Shown here piece after piece: positions 50,443 through 59,434 of a DNA stretch of 64,000 nucleotides. This DNA is from Clostridia bacterium. Its GTDB lineage: Bacteria; Bacillota; Clostridia; Christensenellales; Borkfalkiaceae. The position numbers were made by a program, and so were the translations under genes. Numbering within the stretch: the stretch's first letter is position 1; every line of letters starts with the position of its first letter. The notes beneath the pieces were generated by a model. That model saw nothing but the letters and a program-made list of their open reading frames with translations, had not been told where the DNA came from and did not search any database. Location of the stretch: assembly GCA_017558825.1 (NCBI GenBank), contig JAFYTO010000011.1:92012-156011 (forward strand), in the 5' to 3' direction.

Positions 50443-53130
50443 TTATTTTTTCTTTCTATTTACAATTGCGTTATTAATAAGTTTTGAAATTTCAGTAAAT
50501 GGAATAATGAGAACAGATAATCCAAGTGCTATCATAAACTCAGTAGGTGAAATTGCCGTAAACTCAAAAATGCCTGCAAGGAACGGTACATAAATTACAG
50601 AGATTGTTAATATAAGTGACAACACAAATGCGCCCCAAAGCCATATATTTTGCTTTTTAACGCTGAATAACGAGTGGTTAACTGAACGAGCGTTAAACGA
50701 GTGGAAAGATTCCGTAAGTGAAAGTGTTAAGAACGCCATCGTCATACCATCGTTGGCAAGGTTATCTATATCGTGGAATGTCCATTCCCAAACGCCGTTA
50801 TTTTCAATACAATGACCAATTAAGAAAGCTAAAAGCGTTACTATGCCTACAAACGCGCCTTGTAATACAACGTTAATGCCAATACCGCCTGCAAAAATGC
50901 TTTCGCCAGGGTTTCTTGGTTTACGCTTCATAATGTCGCTTTCGCCAGGTTCCATACCAAGTGCAAGAGCAGGGAAAGTATCGGTTATAAGGTTAATCCA
51001 TAAAAGGTGCATTGGCCTTAAAAGTGTAAAGCCAAGAATTGTTGCAAGGAACATTGAAATAACTTCGGCAAGGTTACTTGAAAGTAAGAATTGAATAGCC
51101 TTACGAATATTTTCATAAATTCTTCTACCTTCGCCAACCGCATCAACAATAGTTGCAAAGTTATCGTCTTGAAGTACCATATCGGCAGCGCCTTTAGTAA
51201 CGTCTGTACCTGTAATACCCATACCAACGCCAATGTCTGCACATTTAATACTTGGAGCATCGTTAACGCCGTCACCAGTCATAGCAGTAATGTAATTAAG
51301 TTTTTTAAACGTTGTAACAATTCTAACTTTGTGTTCAGGTTGAACTCTTGCAAATACGGATAAAGTCATTAATCTTTGTTCAAATTCTTCGTCCGAAAGT
51401 TCGTCTATTTGAGCGCCCATCATAGCTTCAGAAGCATCAGTAATAATACCAAGTTCTTTTGCAATAGCAACTGCGGTGTCAATATGGTCGCCCGTAATCA
51501 TAATAGGTCTAATGCCGGCTTCTTTACAAAGAGCAATAGCATCTTTAACTTCAGGTCTAACAGGGTCAATCATGCCCGTTAAGCCAAGGAACACAAGGTC
51601 TGTTTCAATTTCACTTGGTTCATTAAAGCTTGGGCAAGCATCGTATGCTTTTTCAGCAACTGCTAAAACGCGGAGCGCTTTGTCTGCCATTTGCTTGTTG
51701 GCATTTAAAATTTCTTCACGCTTGCTATCAGTTAATTTTACGGCTTTGCCGTTTTCCATATAATGAGTGCAACGCTTTAAAATTTCGTCTGGTGCGCCTT
51801 TTGTAAATTGAAGAACTTTACCGTCGTAAGCGTGGATTGTTGACATCATTTTACGCATACTGTCAAATGGAGCTTCGCCAACTCTTGGGTAAGCGCTATC
51901 AACGTCATTTTTATTAACGCCAACGCTATAAGCAAAGTTAACAAGCGCACATTCAGTAGGTTCGCCTTTTGCGCTTAAAGTTTCTTTATCTAAAACAGCG
52001 TCACAGCATTGAGCCATTGCGGTAGCAATTTTTTCTTTATTGTCACCAAAATGTTCAACAACCGTCATTTTGTTTTGAGTGAGTGTTCCAGTTTTGTCTG
52101 AACAAATAATTTGTGTACAACCAAGTGTTTCAACTGCTGTTAAGCGTTTAACAACGGCTTTGTTTTTAGCCATTTTAGTCATACCCATAGATAAAACTAT
52201 TGTAACAACTGTTGCTAAACCTTCAGGAATAGCAGCAACGGCAAGTGAAACTGCGGAAATGAAACTTTCTAAAATAGTTTCAAAAGTAATGCCAAGTTCA
52301 ATGTCCATAATAATTTTGAACGCAAAAATGAACACGCAAATACCTAATACTAAGAAACTTAAAATTGTAGAAAGAGAGTTTAACTTCTTTTGAAGTGGTG
52401 TAACTTCGTTTTCCGTTTGAGCAAGAACGTTTGCAATCTTACCCATTTCGGTATCCATACCAGTAGCAACAACAACGGCTTTTGCTCTACCGTAAACTAC
52501 CGTGCTACCCATATAAAGCATATTCTTTCTATCGCCAAGTGTAATATCTTTGTTTTCGCCAAGCTCTAAAACTTCTGCCTGCTTAGTAACGGGAACGCTT
52601 TCGCCTGTAAGAGCAGCTTCTTCACATTTAAGTGATGCACATTCTAAAATACGAAGGTCTGCAGGAACTGCGTCACCAGCTTCTAAAATGATAATATCGC
52701 CCACAACAACGTCTTCATTCTTAATAGCTTTTAAAGTACCGTCACGCAATACTTTACAAGTAGAAGCCGTCATTTCTTTAAGCGCTTCAATGGCTTGTTC
52801 TGCCTTGCCTTCTTGAATAACGCCGAGTATTGCATTTAATAATACAACGCCTACGATAATAAAGAATTCGGCAAACGATTCGTTACCGCCCATAGAATTT
52901 TCAATAATTACGGTTGCAAGGTTAATAGCTGCTGCAATTAACAATACTATAATCATTGGGTTTACAAGTTGAAGGAAAAATCTTTTAATTAAAGACATCT
53001 TTTTACCTTCTGCAAGTTTGTTTTTGCCGTTTTCTTCAAGGCGTTTGTTGGCTTCTTCTGTAGTAAAGCCTTCAGCACTTGCTTTTATTTCGGCTAAAAC
53101 CTCATTACTGTCGTGCAAATAAAATTTCAT
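50443..53130 (-). CDS. PMCA/SERCA-type calcium-transporting P-type ATPase
   Basis: 895 residues, type IIA/B P-ATPase. Cation ATPase N-domain (SNEVLAEIKASAEGFTTEEANKRLEENGKN), A-domain TGES in CEEAALTGESVPVTK, phosphorylation site CSDKTGTLTQNKM, FTKGAPDEIL nucleotide loop, TGDHIDTAVAIA, MTGDGVNDAPSIKCADIGVGMG. M4 has VAAIPEGLATVVTI (calcium-site PEGL), M6 WINLITDTFPALALGMEP. C-terminal cation ATPase helices are intact. Exports calcium from the cytoplasm. Monocistronic under a fully consensus promoter. Confidence 0.94.
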   Translation of the reverse strand: MKFYLHDSNEVLAEIKASAEGFTTEEANKRLEENGKNKLAEGKKMSLIKRFFLQLVNPMIIVLLIAAAINLATVIIENSMGGNESFAEFFIIVGVVLLNAILGVIQEGKAEQAIEALKEMTASTCKVLRDGTLKAIKNEDVVVGDIIILEAGDAVPADLRILECASLKCEEAALTGESVPVTKQAEVLELGENKDITLGDRKNMLYMGSTVVYGRAKAVVVATGMDTEMGKIANVLAQTENEVTPLQKKLNSLSTILSFLVLGICVFIFAFKIIMDIELGITFETILESFISAVSLAVAAIPEGLATVVTIVLSMGMTKMAKNKAVVKRLTAVETLGCTQIICSDKTGTLTQNKMTVVEHFGDNKEKIATAMAQCCDAVLDKETLSAKGEPTECALVNFAYSVGVNKNDVDSAYPRVGEAPFDSMRKMMSTIHAYDGKVLQFTKGAPDEILKRCTHYMENGKAVKLTDSKREEILNANKQMADKALRVLAVAEKAYDACPSFNEPSEIETDLVFLGLTGMIDPVRPEVKDAIALCKEAGIRPIMITGDHIDTAVAIAKELGIITDASEAMMGAQIDELSDEEFEQRLMTLSVFARVQPEHKVRIVTTFKKLNYITAMTGDGVNDAPSIKCADIGVGMGITGTDVTKGAADMVLQDDNFATIVDAVGEGRRIYENIRKAIQFLLSSNLAEVISMFLATILGFTLLRPMHLLWINLITDTFPALALGMEPGESDIMKRKPRNPGESIFAGGIGINVVLQGAFVGIVTLLAFLIGHCIENNGVWEWTFHDIDNLANDGMTMAFLTLSLTESFHSFNARSVNHSLFSVKKQNIWLWGAFVLSLILTISVIYVPFLAGIFEFTAISPTEFMIALGLSVLIIPFTEISKLINNAIVNRKKK

Positions 53131-53154
53131 TTACTTACTCCATTTATATATACT

Positions 53155-53177
53155 ATTGTTATATATATAATAACAAT
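53155..53177. repeat. Inverted repeat, putative operator
   Basis: ATTGTTAT, seven bases, ATAACAAT: perfect 8-base arms, lying just downstream of the calcium ATPase -10 box. The half-site ATAACAAT recurs at 53250-53257 before the divergent DUF368 promoter. Confidence 0.5.
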
Positions 53178-53186
53178 GTAATAAAT

Positions 53187-53215
53187 ATTATAGAGGCTTT
53201 TGACTAACTTGTCAA
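53187..53215 (-). promoter_or_regulatory. Consensus promoter of calcium ATPase
   Basis: On the - strand TTGACA (53210-53215), 17 bases, TATAAT (53187-53192), perfect at both boxes. The -35 is embedded in the inverted repeat TTTGAC-6-GTCAAA. Confidence 0.9.
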
Positions 53216-53265
53216 ACGTATGTAGCGCAAAAATGGTAAAATTATGTCTATAACAATGTTAAGCA

Positions 53266-53294
53266 TTGACTAAACATTGGATATATGCTACTAT
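53266..53294 (+). promoter_or_regulatory. Promoter of DUF368-ttcA
   Basis: TTGACT (53266-53271), 17 bases, TACTAT (53289-53294), divergent from the calcium ATPase promoter. Confidence 0.75.
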
Positions 53295-53309
53295 ATAAAA
53301 AGGTGAATT

Positions 53310-54254
53310 ATGGAAAGTTGTACTATTAATTTAGAACTTGAAAAGTATAATAAAAAAACGTGGCTTAAAAGCGCATTGCTTGGGTTTTTAATAGGCATAG
53401 GCGTAATTGTTCCAGGAATAAGCGGTTCGACTATAGCAATTATTTTTGGATTATATGCGCAAATGCTTTTTGCTATTGGCAATATATTTAAAGACTTTAA
53501 AAAATGCTTTGCTTTTTTGCTTCCTATTTTATTAGGTGTGGCGGCGGGCATGATACTTGGCTTTGTCTTTGTTAAAAGCCTTATAAACCTTTTGCCGTTT
53601 GCTATGATTTGCCTTTTTGCCGGGCTTATGTGCGGTGCTTTCCCTGCGGTTTTAAACGAAGTTAAGTGCGTTCAAAAGACGGCTAAAACATATATGATAA
53701 TGGCTTTTGGCGCAATAGTTCCAGTAGTGTTTGGCATTGTTAGCGTGCTACTTTCAAACACTAGTTCAAGCGTGGCGATTATAGAGTTGTTTCAAAAACC
53801 TGCTTGGTGGTTTATTCTTTGCTTTATACCAGTAGGGTATTTAATGGGCGTAACTCAAATAGTGCCAGGCTTAAGTGCTACGGCGTTACTTATGATGCTT
53901 GGTTTGTTTACCGCGCTTGTAGATAGTATTAGTTTTACTTTTTGGGCAGAATATTTGAGCGTATTTTTAGTTTATATTGCGCTTGCTTTGGGCTTTGCGC
54001 TTGGTTTAATAACGTTTTCAAAGTTTTTAACGTTTATATTTAGTAAAATTAAAAACTTGGCGTTTACGTTTATTGTCGGGCTTTCACTCGGTTCAATTAT
54101 CGCTATGTTTTTTAATCCAGATTCGTATGAAATTTACTCTTCTTGGGCTACAAACGGCATATACGTTTTAGACGTTATATTGGCTGTTGTTTTATTCGCG
54201 GTAGGATTGGTTACGGCGTATTACTTGGCAAAAAAAGAAATTACTAAAAATTAA
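53310..54254 (+). CDS. DUF368 membrane protein
   Basis: 314 residues, about eight to nine membrane segments. The family hallmark GIGVIVPGISGSTIAIIFGLY near the N-terminus and its internal repeat MGVTQIVPGLSATALLMMLGLF are present (two V-P-G-x-S units, related to undecaprenyl-phosphate flippases of the DUF368/PopT type). Family members have been linked to recycling undecaprenyl phosphate across the membrane. Spaced 10 bases from ttcA, so probably co-transcribed, without an obvious functional link. Confidence 0.9.
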   Translation: MESCTINLELEKYNKKTWLKSALLGFLIGIGVIVPGISGSTIAIIFGLYAQMLFAIGNIFKDFKKCFAFLLPILLGVAAGMILGFVFVKSLINLLPFAMICLFAGLMCGAFPAVLNEVKCVQKTAKTYMIMAFGAIVPVVFGIVSVLLSNTSSSVAIIELFQKPAWWFILCFIPVGYLMGVTQIVPGLSATALLMMLGLFTALVDSISFTFWAEYLSVFLVYIALALGFALGLITFSKFLTFIFSKIKNLAFTFIVGLSLGSIIAMFFNPDSYEIYSSWATNGIYVLDVILAVVLFAVGLVTAYYLAKKEITKN

Positions 54255-54264
54255 GGAGTATTGT

Positions 54265-54987
54265 ATGACGCTTCAACAGCTTATGAGCCCCGTTCGCCGT
54301 GCCATAGACGATTATAAAATGATAGAAGATGGCGACAAGGTTGCCGTTGGTTTATCTGGCGGAAAGGACAGTTTGGCGCTTTTATGCGCCCTTAATGGAA
54401 TAAGGCGTTTTTATCCTAAAAAGTTTGATTTAGTTGCTATAACCGTTGATATGGGCTTAGATTATGATGAAACGGAGAAGCAAAAATTAAAAGAATTTGT
54501 GGAAGATTTGGGCGTAGAATACGTTATAGAAAAAACTCAAATAGCGCAAGTTGTTTTTGAAGAAAAAAAGGAAAAGAACCCTTGTTCACTGTGCGCAAAT
54601 ATGCGTAGGGGAGCACTTAACGGAAAAGCCAAAGAGCTTGGCTGTAACAAGGTTGCATTAGGGCATCACGGCGATGATTTAATTGAAACCTTCTTTTTGT
54701 CAATGTTTTACGAGGGGAGAATTTCAACGTTCCACCCTGTAACAACATTAACTCGCCAAGATTTAACCGTTATTAGACCTTTAATTTATGCTCGTGAAAG
54801 AGACGTTTATTCTTTTAGTAAGGATTTTCCAATTCTCAATAATCCGTGTCCTGCAAATAAGCATACTCAAAGAGAGTATATAAAAACTTTATTAAAAGAC
54901 GTAAGAAAGGAAATTCCTTTTGCAAGCGAAAACGTTTTAAAAGCTCTTACGAACGAAGATAGAACTAATTTATTTAAAAAGCCTTAA
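54265..54987 (+). CDS. ttcA: tRNA 2-thiocytidine biosynthesis-type PP-loop protein
   Basis: 240 residues. PP-loop VAVGLSGGKDSLALLCAL, CxxC in PCSLCANMRRGAL for the iron-sulfur cluster, GHHGDDLIETFFLSMFYEG and the C-terminal CPANKHTQREYIK cysteine. These match TtcA, which adenylates and thiolates cytidine 32 in tRNA, though closely related TtuA-like proteins modify U54. AAGGAG site. Confidence 0.87.
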   Translation: MTLQQLMSPVRRAIDDYKMIEDGDKVAVGLSGGKDSLALLCALNGIRRFYPKKFDLVAITVDMGLDYDETEKQKLKEFVEDLGVEYVIEKTQIAQVVFEEKKEKNPCSLCANMRRGALNGKAKELGCNKVALGHHGDDLIETFFLSMFYEGRISTFHPVTTLTRQDLTVIRPLIYARERDVYSFSKDFPILNNPCPANKHTQREYIKTLLKDVRKEIPFASENVLKALTNEDRTNLFKKP

Positions 54988-55002
54988 AAAGAGAAAAAGG
55001 CG

Positions 55003-55031
55003 TTGAAATTATTAGTAAAAAATGATAGTAT
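55003..55031 (+). promoter_or_regulatory. Promoter of rhaB
   Basis: TTGAAA (55003-55008), 17 bases, TAGTAT (55026-55031). Confidence 0.65.
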
Positions 55032-55061
55032 ATATCTATTGAAACAAAGGAGAGTAATTTT

Positions 55062-56444
55062 ATGTATTATTTATCTATTGATATAGGCGCTTCAAGCGGT
55101 AGGCATATTCTTGGTCACCTTGAAAACGGACGCATTACTTTAAAGGAAATTTATCGTTTTGAAAACGGTGCGGAAAAGCGTGACGGCAAAATGATTTGGA
55201 ACGTTGAAAAACTTTTTAGTAGTATTATTGCAGGTTTAAAAGAGTGTAAAAAGCTTGGAGTTGTTCCATATTCCGTTGGCATTGATACTTGGGGTGTTGA
55301 CTACGCTTTACTTGATAAAGACGGCAATTTAATAGATGAGGTTTTCTCTTATAGAGATTCGCGTACGCAAGACGTTATGGACAAGGTTGAGCAAATTATT
55401 CCGTTCAAAGAATTATATGCTATTACTGGTATTCAACGCGCTCCATACAACACCATTTATCAACTTTACTGCGATAAGTTAAGCGGTAAACTTGACAAAG
55501 CGGAAAAAATGATTTCGGTTGTTGACTATCTTCACTACTTATTGTGTGGAGTAGCAACAAATGAATATACTCACGCATCAACTACTGGTATGCTTAACGC
55601 TAAAACGCGTACTTGGTCGCAAGAAATTATTGAAAGATTAGGTTTTCCTAAAAAATTATTTGGGAATATTACAAAGCCAGGCACGGTTATTGGCAAAGTT
55701 AAAGAAGAAATAGCAAAAGAAATTGGCTACGAAACTTTAGTTTGTATGCCTGCTTCTCACGATACTGCAAGTGCGGTAATTGCAGTTCCAAGCGATAGCG
55801 AAACTCCGCTTTACATTTCAAGCGGAACTTGGAGTTTGCTTGGCACTGAACTTAAAGAGCCTATCACAAGTGAAACGGCTTATAAGTTTAATGCTACAAA
55901 CGAAGGTGGTTACGGCGATACTATAAGATTTTTAAAGAACATTACTGGCATGTGGACGTTCCAAAATATTAAAAAGGAACTTAACAACAAGTATAGTTAC
56001 GATGAACTTATGAATATGGCTAAACTTGAAGACGTGGGTTCTATCGTAGACCTTAACGATAATGCTTTTTTAGCGCCAGACAGTATGATTGGTGCGGTTA
56101 AAGATTATTGTCGTACGCACGGTTTAAACGTGCCTGAAAGCATCGGTCAAGTTATGGACGTTGTTTATAAGAGTTTAGCATCAACTTATGCTAACGTTAT
56201 TAAGCAAACTGAAGAAGTAACAGGTCAAACTTTTGACGTTCTTAACATTGTTGGTGGCGGTAGTAAGGATGCGTACCTTAACGAACTTGCTAAAAAATAC
56301 ACTAAAAAGCGCGTTATGGTAGGTCCAACTGAAGGCACGGCAGTTGGCAACCTTTTATCTCAAGCAATGGCGTCAAAGGAAATTGCGAACGTTAAAGAAG
56401 CAAGGCAAGTTGTAAGAGATTCTCTAGAAGTTGTAGAAATTTAA
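55062..56444 (+). CDS. rhaB: Rhamnulokinase
   Basis: 460 residues of the FGGY family: YLSIDIGASSGRHILG (phosphate 1), GIDTWGVDYALLDKDG, SYRDSRTQDVM, and GIQRAPYNTIYQLY, all characteristic of RhaB; IVGGGSKDAYLNELAKKYTKKRVMVGPTEGTAVGNLLSQAMA closes it. Phosphorylates L-rhamnulose. No rhamnose isomerase or aldolase is near it, so it stands alone between its own promoter and terminator; relatives acting on fuculose or other deoxy-ketoses are possible. Confidence 0.88.
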   Translation: MYYLSIDIGASSGRHILGHLENGRITLKEIYRFENGAEKRDGKMIWNVEKLFSSIIAGLKECKKLGVVPYSVGIDTWGVDYALLDKDGNLIDEVFSYRDSRTQDVMDKVEQIIPFKELYAITGIQRAPYNTIYQLYCDKLSGKLDKAEKMISVVDYLHYLLCGVATNEYTHASTTGMLNAKTRTWSQEIIERLGFPKKLFGNITKPGTVIGKVKEEIAKEIGYETLVCMPASHDTASAVIAVPSDSETPLYISSGTWSLLGTELKEPITSETAYKFNATNEGGYGDTIRFLKNITGMWTFQNIKKELNNKYSYDELMNMAKLEDVGSIVDLNDNAFLAPDSMIGAVKDYCRTHGLNVPESIGQVMDVVYKSLASTYANVIKQTEEVTGQTFDVLNIVGGGSKDAYLNELAKKYTKKRVMVGPTEGTAVGNLLSQAMASKEIANVKEARQVVRDSLEVVEI

Positions 56445-56463
56445 CAATACTTTACTTAAACTC

Positions 56464-56495
56464 AAAAAAGGTTAGAAAAAAATCTAACCTTTTTT
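56464..56495 (+). terminator. Intrinsic terminator after rhaB
   Basis: Stem GGTTAGA / TCTAACC, six-A loop, A-run and T-run. Confidence 0.9.
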
Positions 56496-56527
56496 ATTAT
56501 TTTACAATAAAATAATAGTGTTATTTA

Positions 56528-56556
56528 TTGACTTTAAAAATTCAAAGTAATATAAT
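56528..56556 (+). promoter_or_regulatory. Promoter of cation:proton antiporter gene
   Basis: TTGACT (56528-56533), 17 bases, TATAAT (56551-56556). Confidence 0.85.
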
Positions 56557-56599
56557 TAAAAACGCACAAAAAAATTATTAGTAAAAGGTCGTAAAAAAT

Positions 56600-57883
56600 A
56601 TGAATACTTCTCTTATACTACTTTCACTTTCAATAGCACTTCTTGTTGGGTTGCTTTTAACAAGGCTTGCAAAATTATTAAGTTTGCCTGCAGTTACTGC
56701 ATATTTAGTTACGGGCATTTTAATAGGTCCGTTTTGCTTGGGCGCATTAAACATTAAGGGCTTAGGTTTTACTTCGCTTGAAGAGGTTAACGGTTACGGA
56801 ATACTTTGTGACTTAGCTCTTGGTTTTATAGCGTTTTCAATAGGTAATGAATTTAGGCTTTCTCAACTTAAAAAAATTGGTAAGCAGGCAACTATTATAG
56901 GCATTTTTCAAGCCGTGTTTACAACAGCTTTGGTTGACGTTGCTTTAATTATTGTTCACTTATGTAATCCTGAAGTTTTACCGCTTCCTGCAGCAATAAT
57001 TTTGGGTGCCGTGGCATCCGCAACAGCTCCTGCCGCAACCTTAATGGTAGTAAAACAATATAAGGCCAAGGGTAAGCTTACTGATATTTTACTTCCTGTA
57101 GTTGCTCTTGACGATGCTGTAGGTTTGGTGTTATTTGCAATATCTTTTGGCGTTGCAAAAACTATTAGTGTTGGCAAAATTGACGTTCTTTCAGTTGTTT
57201 TAGAGCCATTGCTTGAAGTTGTGTTGTCGCTTGGGCTTGGCGCACTTGTAGGATTATTGTTTACGCTCACGGAAAAGGTTTTTCACTCACGCTCAAAGCG
57301 CCTTGCAATTTCAGTAACTTATATAATGTTTACGGTGGCAATTTCCAACTTAAGCTTCACGCTGGGCGGAATTCATATAGCATTCTCTCCACTTTTAACA
57401 TGTATGATGCTAGGAACAATTTTTTGCAACATTTGCGATTTCTCTGAAGAACTTATGGAAAGGGCGGATAGGTGGACTACTCCACTTTACGTTTTATTCT
57501 TCGTTTTGTCAGGGGCGGCGTTAGACCTTTCTTTATTTAGTCAAATAGCGGTTGTTATAGTTGGTTTAGTATTTATAATAGTTCGTTCATTTGGTAAATA
57601 TACTGGCGCTGGGTTAAGTGCAAAACTTTCGGGTTGTGATAGCAGTATAGTTAAGTATTTAGGTATAACGCTTTTACCACAAGCAGGCGTTGCAATAGGA
57701 ATGGCGTCTAAGGCGCTTGTTTTAGGCGAAGTTGGCGTAATGGTTCAGTCTATAACGTTGTTTGCAGTTTTGGTTTACGAACTTGTTGGTCCGTATTTAA
57801 CAAAAATTGCGCTTATTAAAGCGGGAGATATTAATTTAGAGAATAGAACAAGCGCAAGAAACGTAGCCAAGAAAAGCGCTTAA
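56600..57883 (+). CDS. Kef/NhaP-type cation:proton antiporter
   Basis: 427 residues, 12-13 membrane segments of the CPA2 fold: LSLPAVTAYLVTGILIGPFCLGAL, LGFIAFSIGNEFRLSQLKKIG, ASATAPAATLMVVKQYKAKG and LLPVVALDDAVGLVLFAI (the conserved D of the transport site). No TrkA-N/RCK domain at the C-terminus. Exchanges Na+ or K+ for protons. AAGGTCG is only a weak ribosome binding site. Confidence 0.87.
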   Translation: MNTSLILLSLSIALLVGLLLTRLAKLLSLPAVTAYLVTGILIGPFCLGALNIKGLGFTSLEEVNGYGILCDLALGFIAFSIGNEFRLSQLKKIGKQATIIGIFQAVFTTALVDVALIIVHLCNPEVLPLPAAIILGAVASATAPAATLMVVKQYKAKGKLTDILLPVVALDDAVGLVLFAISFGVAKTISVGKIDVLSVVLEPLLEVVLSLGLGALVGLLFTLTEKVFHSRSKRLAISVTYIMFTVAISNLSFTLGGIHIAFSPLLTCMMLGTIFCNICDFSEELMERADRWTTPLYVLFFVLSGAALDLSLFSQIAVVIVGLVFIIVRSFGKYTGAGLSAKLSGCDSSIVKYLGITLLPQAGVAIGMASKALVLGEVGVMVQSITLFAVLVYELVGPYLTKIALIKAGDINLENRTSARNVAKKSA

Positions 57884-57894
57884 TAATAAAAAAT

Positions 57895-57921
57895 AAAAGC
57901 CGTGGAAATCACGGCTTTTTT
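57895..57921. terminator. Bidirectional intrinsic terminator
   Basis: Stem AAAAGCCGTG / CACGGCTTTT, GAAAT loop, T-run; between convergent genes. Confidence 0.92.
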
Positions 57922-57922
57922 A

Positions 57923-58876
57923 TTAATTTAATTTTTCTTTTAAAATGTCAACTGAGTTTACTAAAACGCTCTTTGGGTTTTCAACCAAATTAAATTTTGT
58001 TGCAAGTTGATTAATTAAATATTTTGCATTGCGCATAGAACGAGGAGAGCGAATTTTTAAAAATACTGGAACTTCTTCATATGCCTTTTTGTGCCCAGCT
58101 TCTTTACATTTTAAACGAGGCTCTACTTCGCTCATTTCCAAATTTAAATAAAGTTTAAGAGATTTGCCTGAAGTTGAAATTTTGGCAATTTGGGTACTGC
58201 CAAATTTGAACGTATCACAAGTGTTAGAAATTCTCGACCTAACTTTTTTGTAAATTAAAAGTAAATTCTTAAGTTCATCATACCTTTCTAAAATAATTGG
58301 GTCGCACTCAAACATTTTTTCAGCAAAACTTTTCTTTTTATAATCTACCTTTTCACCTTCAAAATCTTCGTATGATTCATCTAAATCAACGTTAACGTCA
58401 ATATCGTCAAAAGAAAGTTGAGTTTCATCTTCAAGGCCATCTTCAATAAGTGCGTTTTCCTCATTATTAATAGGTTCGCTAATAAAAGGCATACTGTCCA
58501 TTGAAAGTTGTTCGCCGTTATCGCTAAATAAAACCTCTTCAGTAACGTAGTCTGGCCTTACAGGCTCTTTAAAAGAAAGAGTTTCTTCGCTAAGCATAGC
58601 GTCCTCTTCTAAAATTATATCTTCTACGCCGGTTTTAAATAAAACTTCTTCCGTAACGTCTAAATTTCCGCTGATTTCAGCATGAGTTTGAGAGGAAAGT
58701 TTTTCTTCTAGCAATTTGCCTTTATAAAGCACGTCAAAATCAGTTTGTTTTTTAGGCTCTGCATAAGCAAGGTTTTCAGTAACGCCACCGTTAAATAAAG
58801 GCTCGGCGTTAACGTCTAAAACCGTATCTTTTTTATTTGTATTTTCTAAATTAAGTTTATCTTCGTAAAGAGACAT
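57923..58876 (-). CDS. Acidic protein with conserved C-terminal domain
   Basis: 317 residues. The first 200 are very acidic and low-complexity, with recurring short units of the form V-T-E-E-V-L-F (VTENLAY, VTEEVLFKTG, VTEEVLFSDNG), probably disordered. The last 115 (KKSFAEKMFECDPIILERYDELKNLLLIYKKVRSRISNTCDTFKFGSTQIAKISTSGKSLKLYLNL ... FLKIRSPRSMRNAKYLINQLA) form a compact basic domain that I know as a recurrent uncharacterised domain of gut Clostridia proteins. No membrane segment. Function unknown. Confidence 0.75.
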   Translation of the reverse strand: MSLYEDKLNLENTNKKDTVLDVNAEPLFNGGVTENLAYAEPKKQTDFDVLYKGKLLEEKLSSQTHAEISGNLDVTEEVLFKTGVEDIILEEDAMLSEETLSFKEPVRPDYVTEEVLFSDNGEQLSMDSMPFISEPINNEENALIEDGLEDETQLSFDDIDVNVDLDESYEDFEGEKVDYKKKSFAEKMFECDPIILERYDELKNLLLIYKKVRSRISNTCDTFKFGSTQIAKISTSGKSLKLYLNLEMSEVEPRLKCKEAGHKKAYEEVPVFLKIRSPRSMRNAKYLINQLATKFNLVENPKSVLVNSVDILKEKLN

Positions 58877-58905
58877 TTCAAATATTCCTAATGTTTAATA
58901 TTTAC

Positions 58906-58934
58906 AGTATATATTAAAAGTTATTAAATTTCAA
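58906..58934 (-). promoter_or_regulatory. Promoter of acidic-protein gene
   Basis: On the - strand TTGAAA (58929-58934), 17 bases, TATACT (58906-58911). Confidence 0.7.
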
Positions 58935-59010
58935 GTTTTTTATTAAAATTTTGCTGTTTTAACCTTTTTAACTGTTAATTTTAGTAAAATATTTAGCGTT
59001 TTATAGCAAA

Positions 59011-59433
59011 TTAGAACTCTTTTGCTATCAATGAAACCTCTTTCATATCTGCTTTTCCGTTGTAATTCATTTTAAAATGTTTCATTATGCTAGGAAGAGT
59101 CTTATCTTCAAGAGAAGCTATAACGCTTCTAATTTCATCTGCGCTCATCATTTTAGGAAGGTATTTTTTAATGCATTCAATTTGACCGTTTAAGCTTGCA
59201 ACGTTTTCGCTTCTGCCAGCCTTTTCAAAGCCTTCTCTTTCTTCAATAAGTTCTTTCTCTACTTTTTTAATAAGAGTGTCAACGTCACCCTCTGTAACTT
59301 CCTTATTTTCCGCGCGTCTTTCAATTGTCAAGTTCATTATTTTTGAAATTAAAACGTTAAGTGCGCTAACCGCATCTTGGTTGTGGGCTTTCATAGCCTC
59401 AATTTTTTCTTTTTTAAATTGTTCAAGTGTCAT
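59011..59433 (-). CDS. yqeY: GatB/YqeY domain protein
   Basis: 140 residues, normal YqeY length: MTLEQFKKEKIEAMKAHNQDAVSALNVLISKI, VDTLIKKVEKELIEEREGFEKAGR, IECIKKYLPKMMSADEIRSVIASLED. YqeY resembles the tRNA-binding tail of the GatB amidotransferase subunit; its own role is uncertain. It starts one base after the mrp stop and is probably coupled to it. The conserved C-terminal G-x-V-M-x-x-L motif is replaced by SIMKHFKMNYNGKADMKEVSLIA. Confidence 0.88.
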   Translation of the reverse strand: MTLEQFKKEKIEAMKAHNQDAVSALNVLISKIMNLTIERRAENKEVTEGDVDTLIKKVEKELIEEREGFEKAGRSENVASLNGQIECIKKYLPKMMSADEIRSVIASLEDKTLPSIMKHFKMNYNGKADMKEVSLIAKEF

Positions 59434-59434
59434 A

